Assembly: GCA_029884335.1 (NCBI GenBank)
Contig: JAOUIA010000007.1
Location: forward strand, 1-64,000
Source of the DNA: Betaproteobacteria bacterium
GTDB lineage: Bacteria > Pseudomonadota > Gammaproteobacteria > Burkholderiales > Casimicrobiaceae
DNA: 64,000 nt
Direction of reading: 5' to 3'
Shown: piece by piece, positions 14,737 to 23,078 of the stretch
Numbering within the stretch: position 1 is the first letter of the stretch
Layout of the letters: every line of letters starts with the position of its first letter
Made by a program: the position numbers and the translations under genes
The notes under the pieces: generated by a model
Told to the model about the DNA's origin: nothing
The model's database searches: none
What the model saw: the letters and a program-made list of their open reading frames with translations, nothing else

Positions 14737-16188
14737 GTGTCCCGCACCGCAGCGTCCCGCAAGCCCCCCGCCCCCGCCGGCGCGCCGAGCGTGGGCTTCG
14801 TGTCGCTGGGCTGCCCGAAGGCGCTGGTCGACTCCGAGCAGATCCTCACCCAGCTGCGCGCCGAGGGCTACGCCGTCGCGCCGCAGTACGCCGGCGCCGA
14901 CCTCGTCGTCGTCAACACCTGCGGCTTCATCGACTCGGCGGTCGCGGAGTCGCTCGACGCCATCGGCGAGGCGCTCGCCGAGAACGGCAAGGTGATCGTC
15001 ACCGGGTGCCTGGGCGCGAAGGAAGGCGGCGGGTTCGTGCGCGAGCGGCACCCGAAGGTGCTCGCCGTCACCGGGCCGCACGCGGCGCACGAGGTCATGG
15101 AGGCGGTGCACGCGCACCTGCCGCGGCCGCACGACCCGTTCACCGACCTCGTGCCGCCCTCAGTTGCCAACATCGGCATCAAGCTCACGCCTAAGCACTA
15201 CGCCTACCTCAAGATCAGCGAGGGCTGCAACCACCGCTGCACCTTCTGCATCATCCCGTCGATGCGCGGCGACCTCGTGTCGCGGCCGCTCGGCGAGGTG
15301 ATGGCGGAGGCCGAGCGGCTGCTGCAGGCGGGCGTGAAGGAGCTGCTCGTCATCTCGCAGGACACGAGCGCCTACGGCGTCGACGTCAGGTACCGCACCG
15401 GCTTCTGGCAGGGCCGGCCCGTCCGCACCCGCATGACGGAACTGGTGCGCGAGCTCGACGCGCTCGCCCGCGCGCACGGGGCGTGGGTGCGGCTGCACTA
15501 CGTCTATCCCTACCCGCACGTCGACGAGGCGATCGCGCTGATGCGCGACGACCCGGCCCGCGGCGGGCTCGTCCCCTACCTCGACGTGCCGTTCCAGCAC
15601 GCGAGCCCGCGCATCCTGAAGCTCATGAAGCGCCCCGCGGCGCCCGAGAAGGTGCTCGACCGCGTGCGCGCATGGCGCGCCGCGAAGCCGCAGCTCGCGA
15701 TCCGCAGCACGTTCATCGTCGGCTTCCCCGGCGAGACGCAGGCCGAGTTCGAGGAGCTGCTCGCTTTCCTGCGCGAGGCGCAGCTCGACCGCGTCGGCTG
15801 CTTCGCCTACTCGCCGGTCGACGGCGCCGCGGCCAACGCCCTGCCCGGCGCCGTGCCGCCCGACGAGAAGGAGGCGCGCCTCGCGCGGTTCATGGAGGTC
15901 CAGGCCGCCATCAGCGCGCAGCGACTCGCCGCGCGCGTCGGCTCGACGCTCGACGTGCTGGTCGACGCCCACGCGGAGGCCGGCCGCGGCAAGGCGAAGC
16001 GCCGCATCGCGATCGGCCGCTCCCACGCGGATGCGCCGGAGATCGACGGCATCGTGCGCATCGAGGACGGTGCGGACCTGGCGCCGGGGACGTTTGCGCG
16101 CGTGGCGATCGAGGCTTCCGACGAGCACGAGCTTGCCGGACGCCTGGCGTCCAGCGAGCCGGGGACGGGGACCGCTCGCCAGGCGTGA
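14737..16188 (+). CDS. rimO: Ribosomal protein S12 methylthiotransferase RimO
   Basis: Radical-SAM enzyme that methylthiolates Asp88 of ribosomal protein S12. Order of domains: UPF0004 with Cys26 (SLGCPK), Cys62 (NTCGF) and Cys91 (TGCLG) for the auxiliary cluster; radical-SAM core with CNHRCTFC (Cys164, 168, 171); C-terminal TRAM domain. At 483 residues it is slightly longer than usual because of about 16 extra N-terminal residues from the GTG 14737 start; a later start is not available before the first domain. It lies 62 bases after phaR. Confidence 0.95.
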   Translation: MSRTAASRKPPAPAGAPSVGFVSLGCPKALVDSEQILTQLRAEGYAVAPQYAGADLVVVNTCGFIDSAVAESLDAIGEALAENGKVIVTGCLGAKEGGGFVRERHPKVLAVTGPHAAHEVMEAVHAHLPRPHDPFTDLVPPSVANIGIKLTPKHYAYLKISEGCNHRCTFCIIPSMRGDLVSRPLGEVMAEAERLLQAGVKELLVISQDTSAYGVDVRYRTGFWQGRPVRTRMTELVRELDALARAHGAWVRLHYVYPYPHVDEAIALMRDDPARGGLVPYLDVPFQHASPRILKLMKRPAAPEKVLDRVRAWRAAKPQLAIRSTFIVGFPGETQAEFEELLAFLREAQLDRVGCFAYSPVDGAAANALPGAVPPDEKEARLARFMEVQAAISAQRLAARVGSTLDVLVDAHAEAGRGKAKRRIAIGRSHADAPEIDGIVRIEDGADLAPGTFARVAIEASDEHELAGRLASSEPGTGTARQA

Positions 16189-16230
16189 AGCTGCAACACG
16201 CCACTCCGCCCAAGGACGGTCCAGAAATTT

Positions 16231-16324
16231 CGTCGTCTCCGCGAAGGCGGGGACCCAGTGGCGTGCCTTCCACCCACCCGACCGGCGCACAAGACGCTGG
16301 GTCCCCGCCTTCGCGGGGACGACG
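16231..16324. repeat. REP-like inverted repeat pair, family A copy 3
   Basis: Units with GTCTCCGCGAAGGCGGGGAC and, inverted, GTCCCCGCCTTCGCGGGGAC, about 45 bases apart, in the convergent gap between rimO and rsgA. Same structure as the copies at 70-167 and 6669-6763. Confidence 0.85.
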
Positions 16325-16353
16325 CCTTGAGAACGTGCGCAGCGCCCCGCGAT

Positions 16354-17433
16354 TCACACCCGCCCTCTCGCCTTCATCCACGCCCTCACGGACTTGCTGC
16401 GCGCCTTCCATCCCGCGACCTGACGCTGCCGCTCGAGCGCGGTCATGGTGTCGCGGCGGGCGTCGCGCAGCAGCCGGTGGTAGTTGCGCAGCCGGTCGGC
16501 GTCCACCGTATCGCGCACCGCGCAGCCCGGCTCCTCGCCGTGCGTGCAGTTGCGGTAACGGCAGCGCGCGGCGAGCGAGTCGATGTCGTCGAAGCTCGCG
16601 GCAAGGCGTTGCTCGTCGACGTCGGGCCGGAGGCTCCGCAGCCCCGGCGTATCGATCACGCAGCCGCCCTGCGGCAGCAGGAACAGCGACCGCGCGCGCG
16701 TGGTGTGGCGGCCGCGGCTGTCGTCCGCGCGCACCGCGCCGGTCGCCTGGACGCTCGCGCCGAGCAGCGTGTTCGTGAGCGTCGACTTGCCCGCGCCCGA
16801 GGAGCCGAGCATCACCAGCGTCTCGCCGGCGCCGAGGTAGGGCGCAAGGCGCGGCGCGGTCGCCGGATCGGTCGCGTTCACCGCGAGCACGTCGACGCCG
16901 CGCGGCAGTCGGCCCCGCAGTTCGTCGACGCGCTCCTCGCGCTCGCGTTCGCCGACGAGGTCGGCCTTCGTCAGCACGACCACGCCGGCCACGCCGCTGC
17001 CCTGCGCCAGCGCGAGGTAGCGCTCCGCGCGGCGCGGGCTGAAGTCGCCGTCCGCGCCCATCACGACCAGCGCCGTGTCGACGTTGCTCACGATCGTGCG
17101 CCGCCGACCTTCGCCGTCGCGGCGGGCGAGGTGCGTCAGCGGCGGCACGCGCGCGCGCACCCACGCCTGGCCGTACGCGTCCGCGGCGGCGAGCACCCAG
17201 TCGCCGACCGCCAGCGCATCGCCCTCGTCGGCGAGCTCGCGCTCCAGCCGCGGCAGCGGCCGCGCCGGGCATTCGTCGCGGCCGTCGTGCACGCGTACGC
17301 GATCGCGATGCACCTCGGTGATGCGCACGAGGTGCAGTTCGCCGCCTTCTTCCACCTGCGCTGCGGCCGCGAGTTGCGCCACCGCAGGCTTGAGGCCCGC
17401 GCGCGCGAGGGCCGCAAAGTCGATCTCTATCAT
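16354..17433 (-). CDS. rsgA: Ribosome small subunit-dependent GTPase RsgA
   Basis: Circularly permuted GTPase that helps late 30S subunit maturation. Order: N-terminal OB fold, then G4 TKAD (residues 155-158), G1 GSSGAGKST (210-218), switch region with RGRHTT, G3 DTPG (261-264), and the zinc domain with Cys291, Cys296, His298 and Cys304 (CRYRNCTHGEEPGC). The product is 359 residues from ATG 17433; TTG 17445 and GTG 17442 are in-frame alternatives. A small leader-like ORF and a palindrome lie upstream on the same strand. Confidence 0.95.
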   Translation of the reverse strand: MIEIDFAALARAGLKPAVAQLAAAAQVEEGGELHLVRITEVHRDRVRVHDGRDECPARPLPRLERELADEGDALAVGDWVLAAADAYGQAWVRARVPPLTHLARRDGEGRRRTIVSNVDTALVVMGADGDFSPRRAERYLALAQGSGVAGVVVLTKADLVGEREREERVDELRGRLPRGVDVLAVNATDPATAPRLAPYLGAGETLVMLGSSGAGKSTLTNTLLGASVQATGAVRADDSRGRHTTRARSLFLLPQGGCVIDTPGLRSLRPDVDEQRLAASFDDIDSLAARCRYRNCTHGEEPGCAVRDTVDADRLRNYHRLLRDARRDTMTALERQRQVAGWKARSKSVRAWMKARGRV

Positions 17434-17557
17434 CGTCGTCACCAAGCTCGTTCGTCGGGGCGCGCGCGAACGCGCGCCGCTGCCCGCGCAGCAGCGCGGG
17501 AGACACGGGAGCGAAGTCGGCCGGGCGCGGGAGGCGCGCGGCGAGGCCTGGCGATGG

Positions 17558-17577
17558 CCGGACCGTCGACGGTCCGG
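17558..17577. terminator. 20-bp perfect palindrome after the leader ORF
   Basis: CCGGACCGTCGACGGTCCGG, perfectly self-complementary, begins 9 bases after the stop of the 19-codon ORF on the minus strand and about 125 bases before rsgA. It can form a strong stem without a loop or act as a dimeric-protein site. No T-tract follows, so intrinsic termination is doubtful. Confidence 0.35.
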
Positions 17578-17586
17578 CGGAGGCGA

Positions 17587-17646
17587 TCAGGCGGCGGCGC
17601 GCGCCTTCGGTTGCGGCCGACGGGAGGCGAGGTCAAGGGTCGTCAT
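17587..17646 (-). CDS. Possible 19-residue leader peptide upstream of rsgA
   Basis: ATG 17646 is preceded by a very strong AAGGAGG site (6-base spacing) and opens a 19-residue frame, MTTLDLASRRPQPKARAAA, followed by a perfect palindrome and then rsgA. The ribosome-binding site is better than that of most genes here, which argues for real translation. The peptide has four Arg/Lys and five Ala and no amino-acid run typical of classic attenuators. It could be a leader peptide, a small protein or a leftover start region of a decayed gene. Confidence 0.4.
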   Translation of the reverse strand: MTTLDLASRRPQPKARAAA

Positions 17647-17741
17647 GGAGCCTCCTTCGTGGTGGTCTGCGGGACCGGCGCAGCGCCGGGTGCGAATGGG
17701 CGCGGAGTCTGCCACGCGCGCCGCACCGACGTCAATGCACG

Positions 17742-17985
17742 TCAGGTAGGGAGTCGCCGGTGGAGCGAAGTCGGTCCCGAAGGCAGGTCTACCGGCGAGG
17801 ACTGCGGCTCGTAGCCGCCGCCGAGTTGCGGATAGAGGAACGAGCGCTGGATGCCGAACTGCGCGCGGGCGAGCGCCACGCCGACCTGCGGCGGCGGCGC
17901 CTTGGCCGCCTCCTTCCTTCCCTCGCCGCACACGGCGTACGGCCGCCGCCAGCACCGCAACGGCGAGCGACGCGCGGGCTTCCAT
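17742..17985 (-). pseudogene. Remnant of an outer-membrane efflux (NodT/TolC-type) gene
   Basis: ATG 17985 with GAGGAG just before it starts a lipoprotein-like signal (MEARASLAVAVLAAAV), but the frame then degenerates. In the next frame the stretch VGVALARAQFGIQRSFLYPQLGGG strongly resembles the first helix of RND-type outer-membrane factors, and the frame closes at 17742. So the signal region and a short part of the mature protein remain, joined by a frameshift and lacking about 400 residues. It follows the MCE-transporter lipoprotein gene by about 25 bases. Assignment is from pattern memory only. Confidence 0.4.
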
Positions 17986-18008
17986 CTCCTCGGCTCCCTG
18001 CAAGGGCC

Positions 18009-18632
18009 TCAGCCCCGCGGCAGGTCGGCAGCCGCGAGGTCGCGGGCGAGCGCTGCGAGCACCCGGCCAAGCGCCACGTTCATCGCGGCCGCGACCGCGT
18101 CGGGGGCGGTGCCGTCGATCGGCGCGCGCTCGCCGTAGTCGCGCGTCCAGACCACCCCGCCCGGGTAGGCCGCGCGCGACACGTACCACGTGATGGCGAC
18201 CTCCGCTTCCGCCTTCGCCGTGCGCGCGTCCGCGTACAGCGACGACACGAAGCCCTCGAGCACGAAGTCCGCGCCCTCGAGGCCGGAGCCCGCGCGCACC
18301 ACGCGATCGAACACGCGCGCGGCCGACATCGCGCGCGCGGCCGACTCGCCGACCATCGACGCGGGACTCGCAAAGAACTCGTGGTAGAAGTCCGACTCCA
18401 CCTTGAGGTCGGCGGTCCGGAAGACGAACCCGCGGTCGCGGTACGGCGCCGCCACGGTGATCGCGCCGACGCGCAGCGTGCCCGGTTGCGTGCGCGAGCC
18501 CGGCGCGGGCAGCGCGGGCTCGAGCAGGAACGTGCGCTTGACCGGCGAGGGGCGCGTCAGCGAGCAGGCCGGCAGCACGGCCGCGAGCGGCAGCAGCGCC
18601 AGCGCGCGGCGGCGGGAGAAGGAAGTCGTCAT
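18009..18632 (-). CDS. ABC-type transport auxiliary lipoprotein of the MCE transporter
   Basis: Periplasmic lipoprotein of the PqiC/YmbA/LptE-like auxiliary family that partners MCE (MlaD-type) lipid transporters. 207 residues, with an arginine-rich start, hydrophobic segment and lipobox VLPAC (Cys about 23). The mature part has the family features FLLEP near the N-terminus and an FV-F-RT..KVESDFY strand region. The ATG overlaps the stop of the mce gene (ATGA). It is the last intact gene of the operon. Confidence 0.85.
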   Translation of the reverse strand: MTTSFSRRRALALLPLAAVLPACSLTRPSPVKRTFLLEPALPAPGSRTQPGTLRVGAITVAAPYRDRGFVFRTADLKVESDFYHEFFASPASMVGESAARAMSAARVFDRVVRAGSGLEGADFVLEGFVSSLYADARTAKAEAEVAITWYVSRAAYPGGVVWTRDYGERAPIDGTAPDAVAAAMNVALGRVLAALARDLAAADLPRG

Positions 18633-19693
18633 CGCGTGCGCTCCAGCGGGGTGGGCGGCTCGCCGAACAGCAGGCCGGACGGGTGGCGCTTCGCCGTCTC
18701 CGTCAGGTCGCGCAGGTTTTCGGTGATCTGGCGCAGGTTCTCGATGGTGCCGGCGAGGTTCGTCTCGCTGCCACCGGTGATGCGCTCGAGGCGCGCCAGC
18801 GTGCGCTCGAGGTGCGCGACGGCGGCCGCGAGCTTCGGATCGTTGATCAGCTTGCGCAGGTCGCCCACCGCGGCATCGGCGTTCTCGGGAATGCGCTTGA
18901 GCGCGGGGCTCGCCAGCAGCGACTTGAGCTCGGCGTTGCTCTGGCGCAGCTCGGCGAGCAGCGCGGCGCCCTCGTCGGAGAGCCGCTTCGTGTCCACCGA
19001 CTTGAGCGAGGACTCGATCTGCACCATCGTGCGGTTGGCCTGGTCGCCGAGCTTGCGCGTGTCGATCGCGCCGACCCGCTCGTTGGTGGTCACCAGCAGC
19101 GTGTTGAGATTGACCATCGTGCTCTCGACGTCGAGCTTGCGCAACCGGTCGATGATCTCGCTCGCCGCGTTCACGAACGAGGTGAGCGTCGAACGCGCGC
19201 TCGGGATGTAGATGTTGGCCGGCGTCCATTCGATCGGCAGCACGGGATTGGCCGCCGGATCGACGTAGTCGATCTCGAGGTAGCTCGTTCCGGTGATTCC
19301 CTGCGGCGCGAGCCGCATGCGCAGGCCCCGCTCGACCTCCACGGCCGAGTTCTTGGCGTCGGTGAGGTCGCCGGCGGCCGCACGCCCGCCGAGCTGCCGC
19401 GGCTGGATCTCGGCCTCGACCAGCACGTAGCGCGCCCGCTCGGTGACCGGCTTGTCGAGCTGGTAGCGGTTGTAGGTGAAAGTGATGCGCGTGACGTCGC
19501 CGATCACCACGCCCCGGTACTTGAGCTTGCTGCCGATGTCGAGGCCCTGGACCGACTCGTCGAAGTACGACTCGATGGTGAGCTTCGCAGTGAACCAGCG
19601 GCCGCTCCCGACGACGAGCAGGATCACCACCGCGCAAAACACCGCGCCGATGACGAACAGGCCCAGCTTGTAGTAGTTCGCTCGCAAGCTCAT
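18629..19693 (-). CDS. MCE/MlaD family periplasmic lipid-binding protein
   Basis: Substrate-binding component of an MlaFED-like lipid transporter. One N-terminal transmembrane anchor (YKLGLFVIGAVFCAVVILLV) and one MCE domain (about residues 40-120, with GLDIGSKLKYRGVVIGDV) are followed by a long helical C-terminal region that may form a needle or tunnel in the periplasm. 354 residues is typical for the single-MCE, long-tail type. The ATG at 19693 gives the anchor at the N-terminus; the longer upstream frame overlaps the ATPase stop and is unlikely. Confidence 0.9.
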   Translation of the reverse strand: MSLRANYYKLGLFVIGAVFCAVVILLVVGSGRWFTAKLTIESYFDESVQGLDIGSKLKYRGVVIGDVTRITFTYNRYQLDKPVTERARYVLVEAEIQPRQLGGRAAAGDLTDAKNSAVEVERGLRMRLAPQGITGTSYLEIDYVDPAANPVLPIEWTPANIYIPSARSTLTSFVNAASEIIDRLRKLDVESTMVNLNTLLVTTNERVGAIDTRKLGDQANRTMVQIESSLKSVDTKRLSDEGAALLAELRQSNAELKSLLASPALKRIPENADAAVGDLRKLINDPKLAAAVAHLERTLARLERITGGSETNLAGTIENLRQITENLRDLTETAKRHPSGLLFGEPPTPLERTR

Positions 19694-19700
19694 GGCAGTC

Positions 19701-20483
19701 CTAGGCAGCGATCGGCTCGGGTTCCCGGCGGAAGAACGAGCGCACGCGCGGATCCTCGCTCTCGTCGCGCAGGCGGCGCGGGTCGCCCTCCGCGATGATC
19801 CCACGCGCCTTCTTGTGGATGAGGATGACGCGGTCGGTGGCCGTGTAGATGCTCGCGAGGTCGTGCGTGACCATGACGAACGTCACGCCGGTCGCCTCGG
19901 CCAGCCGCCGGATCGTCGCGTCGAGCGAGGCGGCGGTGATCGGGTCGAGCCCCGACGAGGGCTCGTCGAGGAACAGGATCTCGGGATCGAGCGCCATCGC
20001 GCGCGCGATGCCGGCGCGCTTCTGCATGCCGCCCGACAGCTCGGCCGGCAGGTGCCCGGTGAACGCCTCGAGGCCGACCAGCTCGAGCTTCATGCGCGCG
20101 ATGAGGTCGATCGCGTCGTCGGGCAGGCTGGTGGCGGTCTCGAGCGGCAGCCGCACGTTCTCGAGCAGCGTCATGGAGCCGAACAGCGCGCCCGACTGGT
20201 ACATGACGCCGAAGCGCGACAGGATGCGCTCGCGCGCGTCGCCTTCGGCGGTGGCAATGTCGTCGTCGCCGAACAGGACCTTGCCGCGGATCGGCGGCAG
20301 CAGCCCGATCATGTTCTTCAGGATCGTGCTCTTGCCGGAACCCGAGCCGCCGAGGATGCCGAACACCTCGCCTCGGCGCACCTCGAAGTTGACGTCGGTC
20401 AGGAGCGGCACGCCGTCGTAGCCGGTGTCCAGCCCGATCACGCGGATGATCGGCTCTCCCTTGGCGCCCGTCGTCGTTCCCAT
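19701..20483 (-). CDS. MlaF-type ABC transporter ATP-binding protein
   Basis: ATPase of the lipid transporter, 260 residues. Walker A GGSGSGKST, Q-loop MYQSGALFGS (typical of MlaF), signature LSGGMQKR, Walker B ILFLDEPSSGLDP and H-loop VMVTHD are all present. It is 7 bases upstream of the MCE gene and 6 bases downstream of the permease gene, so the four genes form one transcription unit on the minus strand. Confidence 0.93.
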   Translation of the reverse strand: MGTTTGAKGEPIIRVIGLDTGYDGVPLLTDVNFEVRRGEVFGILGGSGSGKSTILKNMIGLLPPIRGKVLFGDDDIATAEGDARERILSRFGVMYQSGALFGSMTLLENVRLPLETATSLPDDAIDLIARMKLELVGLEAFTGHLPAELSGGMQKRAGIARAMALDPEILFLDEPSSGLDPITAASLDATIRRLAEATGVTFVMVTHDLASIYTATDRVILIHKKARGIIAEGDPRRLRDESEDPRVRSFFRREPEPIAA

Positions 20484-20488
20484 GGCCT

Positions 20489-21607
20489 TCAGAAGTCGAG
20501 CACGTAGTAGGCCAGCGCGAACAGGCCGTCGACGACGACCAGCATGATGATGCACGACACGACCGCCCGCGTCGCGGAGTCGCCGACCGCCGACGCCCCC
20601 GCCGCCGTCTGCAGGCCGCGCAGGCAGCCGATGCCGCCGATCAGGATCGCGAAGAAGAACGTCTTGATGAAGCCGGCGATGAAGTCCTTCATGTTCACCG
20701 CGACGTCCGCCTCGCGGAAGAACGTGATGAACGGGATGCCGAACGTCTGCATCGTCACCGCGCCGCCGATCAGCCCCACGACGTCGGAGAACAGCGTGAG
20801 CAGCGGGGCCATCATCACGAGCGCGATGATCCGCGGCGTGACGAGGAAGCGGACCGGGTCGAGGCCCATCGTCGTCAGCGCGTCGACCTCCTGGTTGACG
20901 CGCATGGTGCCGATCTCGGCGGCAAACGCGGCCCCCGAGCGGCCGGCGAGCAGGATCGCCGTCATCAGCGGCCCCAGCTCGCGCAGCATCGACAGCGCGA
21001 TCAGGTCGGCGACGAAGATCTCCGCGCCGAAGCGCTTCATCGGGACCGCGGACTGGAACGCCAGGATCATGCCGAGCAGGAAGCTGATGAGCGCGACGAT
21101 CGGCAGCGCGTCCGCGCCCGCGCGCTCGGCGACGCGCCACACGTCGCGCCAGCGCACGGTGTGAGGGTGCGTGAACGCGTGGGCCAGCGCGGCGGTCGTC
21201 TCGCCGATGAAGCGGATCTGTGTGCGGAGGTCGCGTCCCACCTGTGCCGCGGCACGTCCGATCTCCTCGACGATCGGGATGCGCGGCGGCGGCGGGTCGA
21301 GGTCGTGCTCGAGCCGCCGGGCGTCGAACTGGCGGAGCAGCGCGTCGAACGGCGGCCGCAGGTTCTTCACCTCCAGCGGCGCGGCACGCTCGTGGCGCAG
21401 CAGCTCGACCAGCAGCGCGGCGCCGGCGCCGTCGCAGTAATCTACGCCGCTTGCGTCGATGAGCACCGGGCGCGAAGGCTCGGAGGCGACCGCGTCGCGC
21501 ACCGGCTTCCAGAGCTCCTTCAGCGCCGCGGCGTCGAGGCGGCCGGTCAGCGTGAGGACGCGCTGGCCGCCCTGGTCGTCGGCAACGGCAAACGCGGCCA
21601 CGGCCAT
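20489..21607 (-). CDS. MlaE-type permease with N-terminal STAS domain
   Basis: Integral membrane part of the lipid transporter, 372 residues. An N-terminal STAS-like domain (about residues 15-105, with LTGRLDAAALKELW and IDASGVDYCDGAGAALL) is fused to the MlaE/Ttg2B domain, whose hallmark LRELGPLMTAILLAGRSGAAFAAEIG is intact and followed by EVDAL. In E. coli the STAS protein MlaB is separate; here it is part of the permease polypeptide. Starts at ATG 21607 and heads the mce operon, possibly together with the small gene before it. Confidence 0.92.
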   Translation of the reverse strand: MAVAAFAVADDQGGQRVLTLTGRLDAAALKELWKPVRDAVASEPSRPVLIDASGVDYCDGAGAALLVELLRHERAAPLEVKNLRPPFDALLRQFDARRLEHDLDPPPPRIPIVEEIGRAAAQVGRDLRTQIRFIGETTAALAHAFTHPHTVRWRDVWRVAERAGADALPIVALISFLLGMILAFQSAVPMKRFGAEIFVADLIALSMLRELGPLMTAILLAGRSGAAFAAEIGTMRVNQEVDALTTMGLDPVRFLVTPRIIALVMMAPLLTLFSDVVGLIGGAVTMQTFGIPFITFFREADVAVNMKDFIAGFIKTFFFAILIGGIGCLRGLQTAAGASAVGDSATRAVVSCIIMLVVVDGLFALAYYVLDF

Positions 21608-21615
21608 TTCGCGCC

Positions 21616-22014
21616 CTAGTCGGCGAGCTCGACCTGCGTGCCGAACACGCGCACGCGATCGCCCTCGCGCAGCGCCGGCTCGTAGGCCTGCGACAGCGTG
21701 CGCGTCCCGCCCGAGTCCATGCGCACGACGATCTCCCAGCGCGACCGCTCGTAGGACTGCGGGCGCTTGGCGTACCCGGCTCCGCCGGCCGCGCCGAGCA
21801 CGACGACGTTGCCCGACGTGAAGTTGTACTGCGTGGACACGCGGCCGGGCGTCTCACCGGGGAACGCGGCCGAGGTGCCGAGCGGCGTCCACGCCTGCTT
21901 CTCGGTGGCGGTGCGGATCGCCTCGACGCGACCGCAGTTGTCGCAGCGATCCTGCGCCGCCGCCGGCGCGGCGGCGAGCAGCACGACCAGCAGGGAGGTT
22001 GCGAGCGGCAGCAT
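21616..22014 (-). CDS. Small secreted protein with SlyB-like C-terminal segment
   Basis: 132 residues with a Sec signal peptide ending AAAPAAAQD, a CDNC pair at the mature N-terminus, and a C-terminal beta-rich segment SRWEIVVRMDSGGTRTLSQ...GDRVRV that resembles the tail of SlyB/glycine-zipper outer-membrane lipoproteins, although the Gly-zipper itself is reduced to a short LGAAGGAG. No catalytic motif. It lies 8 bases before the permease gene and starts 1 base after the stop of the solute-binding protein gene, so all may be cotranscribed. Function unknown. Confidence 0.65.
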   Translation of the reverse strand: MLPLATSLLVVLLAAAPAAAQDRCDNCGRVEAIRTATEKQAWTPLGTSAAFPGETPGRVSTQYNFTSGNVVVLGAAGGAGYAKRPQSYERSRWEIVVRMDSGGTRTLSQAYEPALREGDRVRVFGTQVELAD

Positions 22015-22015
22015 C

Positions 22016-22924
22016 CTAATCCTGGTACTGCTGAAGGTAGAACATCGCGTGCAGCAGCGGGCCGGGCGCGCCCAGTCCACCGAACCAGCGGTGAAAGATC
22101 GCGTCGATCTCGCCGCTGCGGTACAGCGCGACGAGCGCGCGGTTGACTGCCAGGCGGAAGTCGGGATCGTCGCGGCGCACGACGATCGCGTACGGCTCGT
22201 ACGAGAAGTCGTCGCCGACGAACGCGTAGCTGACCGGCTTGGCCGCCCGCGCGCGCTGCCAGGTGAGCACGATGCGGTCGCCCGCCACGCCGTCGACCTT
22301 GCCCGCCGCCAGCGCGGCCATGCCTTCGGCGATGCTGGCGACCGGTACGAGCGTGGCCGGCGCGCCGATGGCCGTGAGCTGCGTCGTCAGCGCGCGCTCG
22401 GTGGTCGTGCCCGGAATCGCGGCGACCCGGCGGCCCTTGAGGCCCGCGAGCCGCGCGATCTTCGCCTCCGCGCGCACGAGCACGCTGCCGCCGTCGACGT
22501 AGAACGGCACGCTGAAGTCGACCTGCTCCATGCGGCCCAGCGTGATCGTCGTGGTGCCGCACTCCGCGTCCACCTCGCCCTTCGCGACCGCCTCCAGCCG
22601 CGCGGCGGCGTCGACGCCGCGCCACTGCACGTCGAGCCTGGCCAGCCCGAGGCGCGCGCGGATCGACTCGGCGACGCGCTCGCACAACTCGACCGCGTAG
22701 CCGCGCACGCGATCGCCGTCCTTGAACGAGAACGGCGCGGCCGCCTCGCGGTAGGCGAAGCGCACCACTCCTCCCGACTTGATGCGGTCGAGCGTCGCGC
22801 TCGCCGCCGCGGCCGGAACCGCAACGGCCGAAAACGCTGCCGCCAGCAACCAGGCGACGGCGCGCGCGCGCAGCCCGGCGCGGCGGCCGCACGTGTCCGA
22901 CTCAGGCGATCCCATGCGCTGCAA
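22016..22924 (-). CDS. Amino-acid ABC transporter substrate-binding protein (family 3)
   Basis: Periplasmic solute-binding protein of about 302 residues, glutamate/aspartate-binding (GltI) type. The signal peptide follows a charged N-terminus; the mature part has the family hallmarks FSFKDGDRVRGYAVELCERV, ECGTTTITLGR and GRRVAAIPGTTTERAL. TTG 22924 is preferred because a perfect GGAGG lies 6 bases upstream; ATG 22915 is the alternative. No permease or ATPase for it is nearby. The divergent gene at 23079 is a paralogue. Confidence 0.85.
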   Translation of the reverse strand: MQRMGSPESDTCGRRAGLRARAVAWLLAAAFSAVAVPAAAASATLDRIKSGGVVRFAYREAAAPFSFKDGDRVRGYAVELCERVAESIRARLGLARLDVQWRGVDAAARLEAVAKGEVDAECGTTTITLGRMEQVDFSVPFYVDGGSVLVRAEAKIARLAGLKGRRVAAIPGTTTERALTTQLTAIGAPATLVPVASIAEGMAALAAGKVDGVAGDRIVLTWQRARAAKPVSYAFVGDDFSYEPYAIVVRRDDPDFRLAVNRALVALYRSGEIDAIFHRWFGGLGAPGPLLHAMFYLQQYQD

Positions 22925-23078
22925 TCACGACCTCCGGGAGACCGGCGCAGTCTAGCACGCGCACCGGCGCCCGCAGCACCGTCCGCCCGGTGGCACGGCC
23001 GCTGTCCAGTCTCACCCGAAGCCGCGCGTCGGCTACCATTCCGGTTCGCTCGTCGCTTCGCCCACCCCGGAGAGCCCC

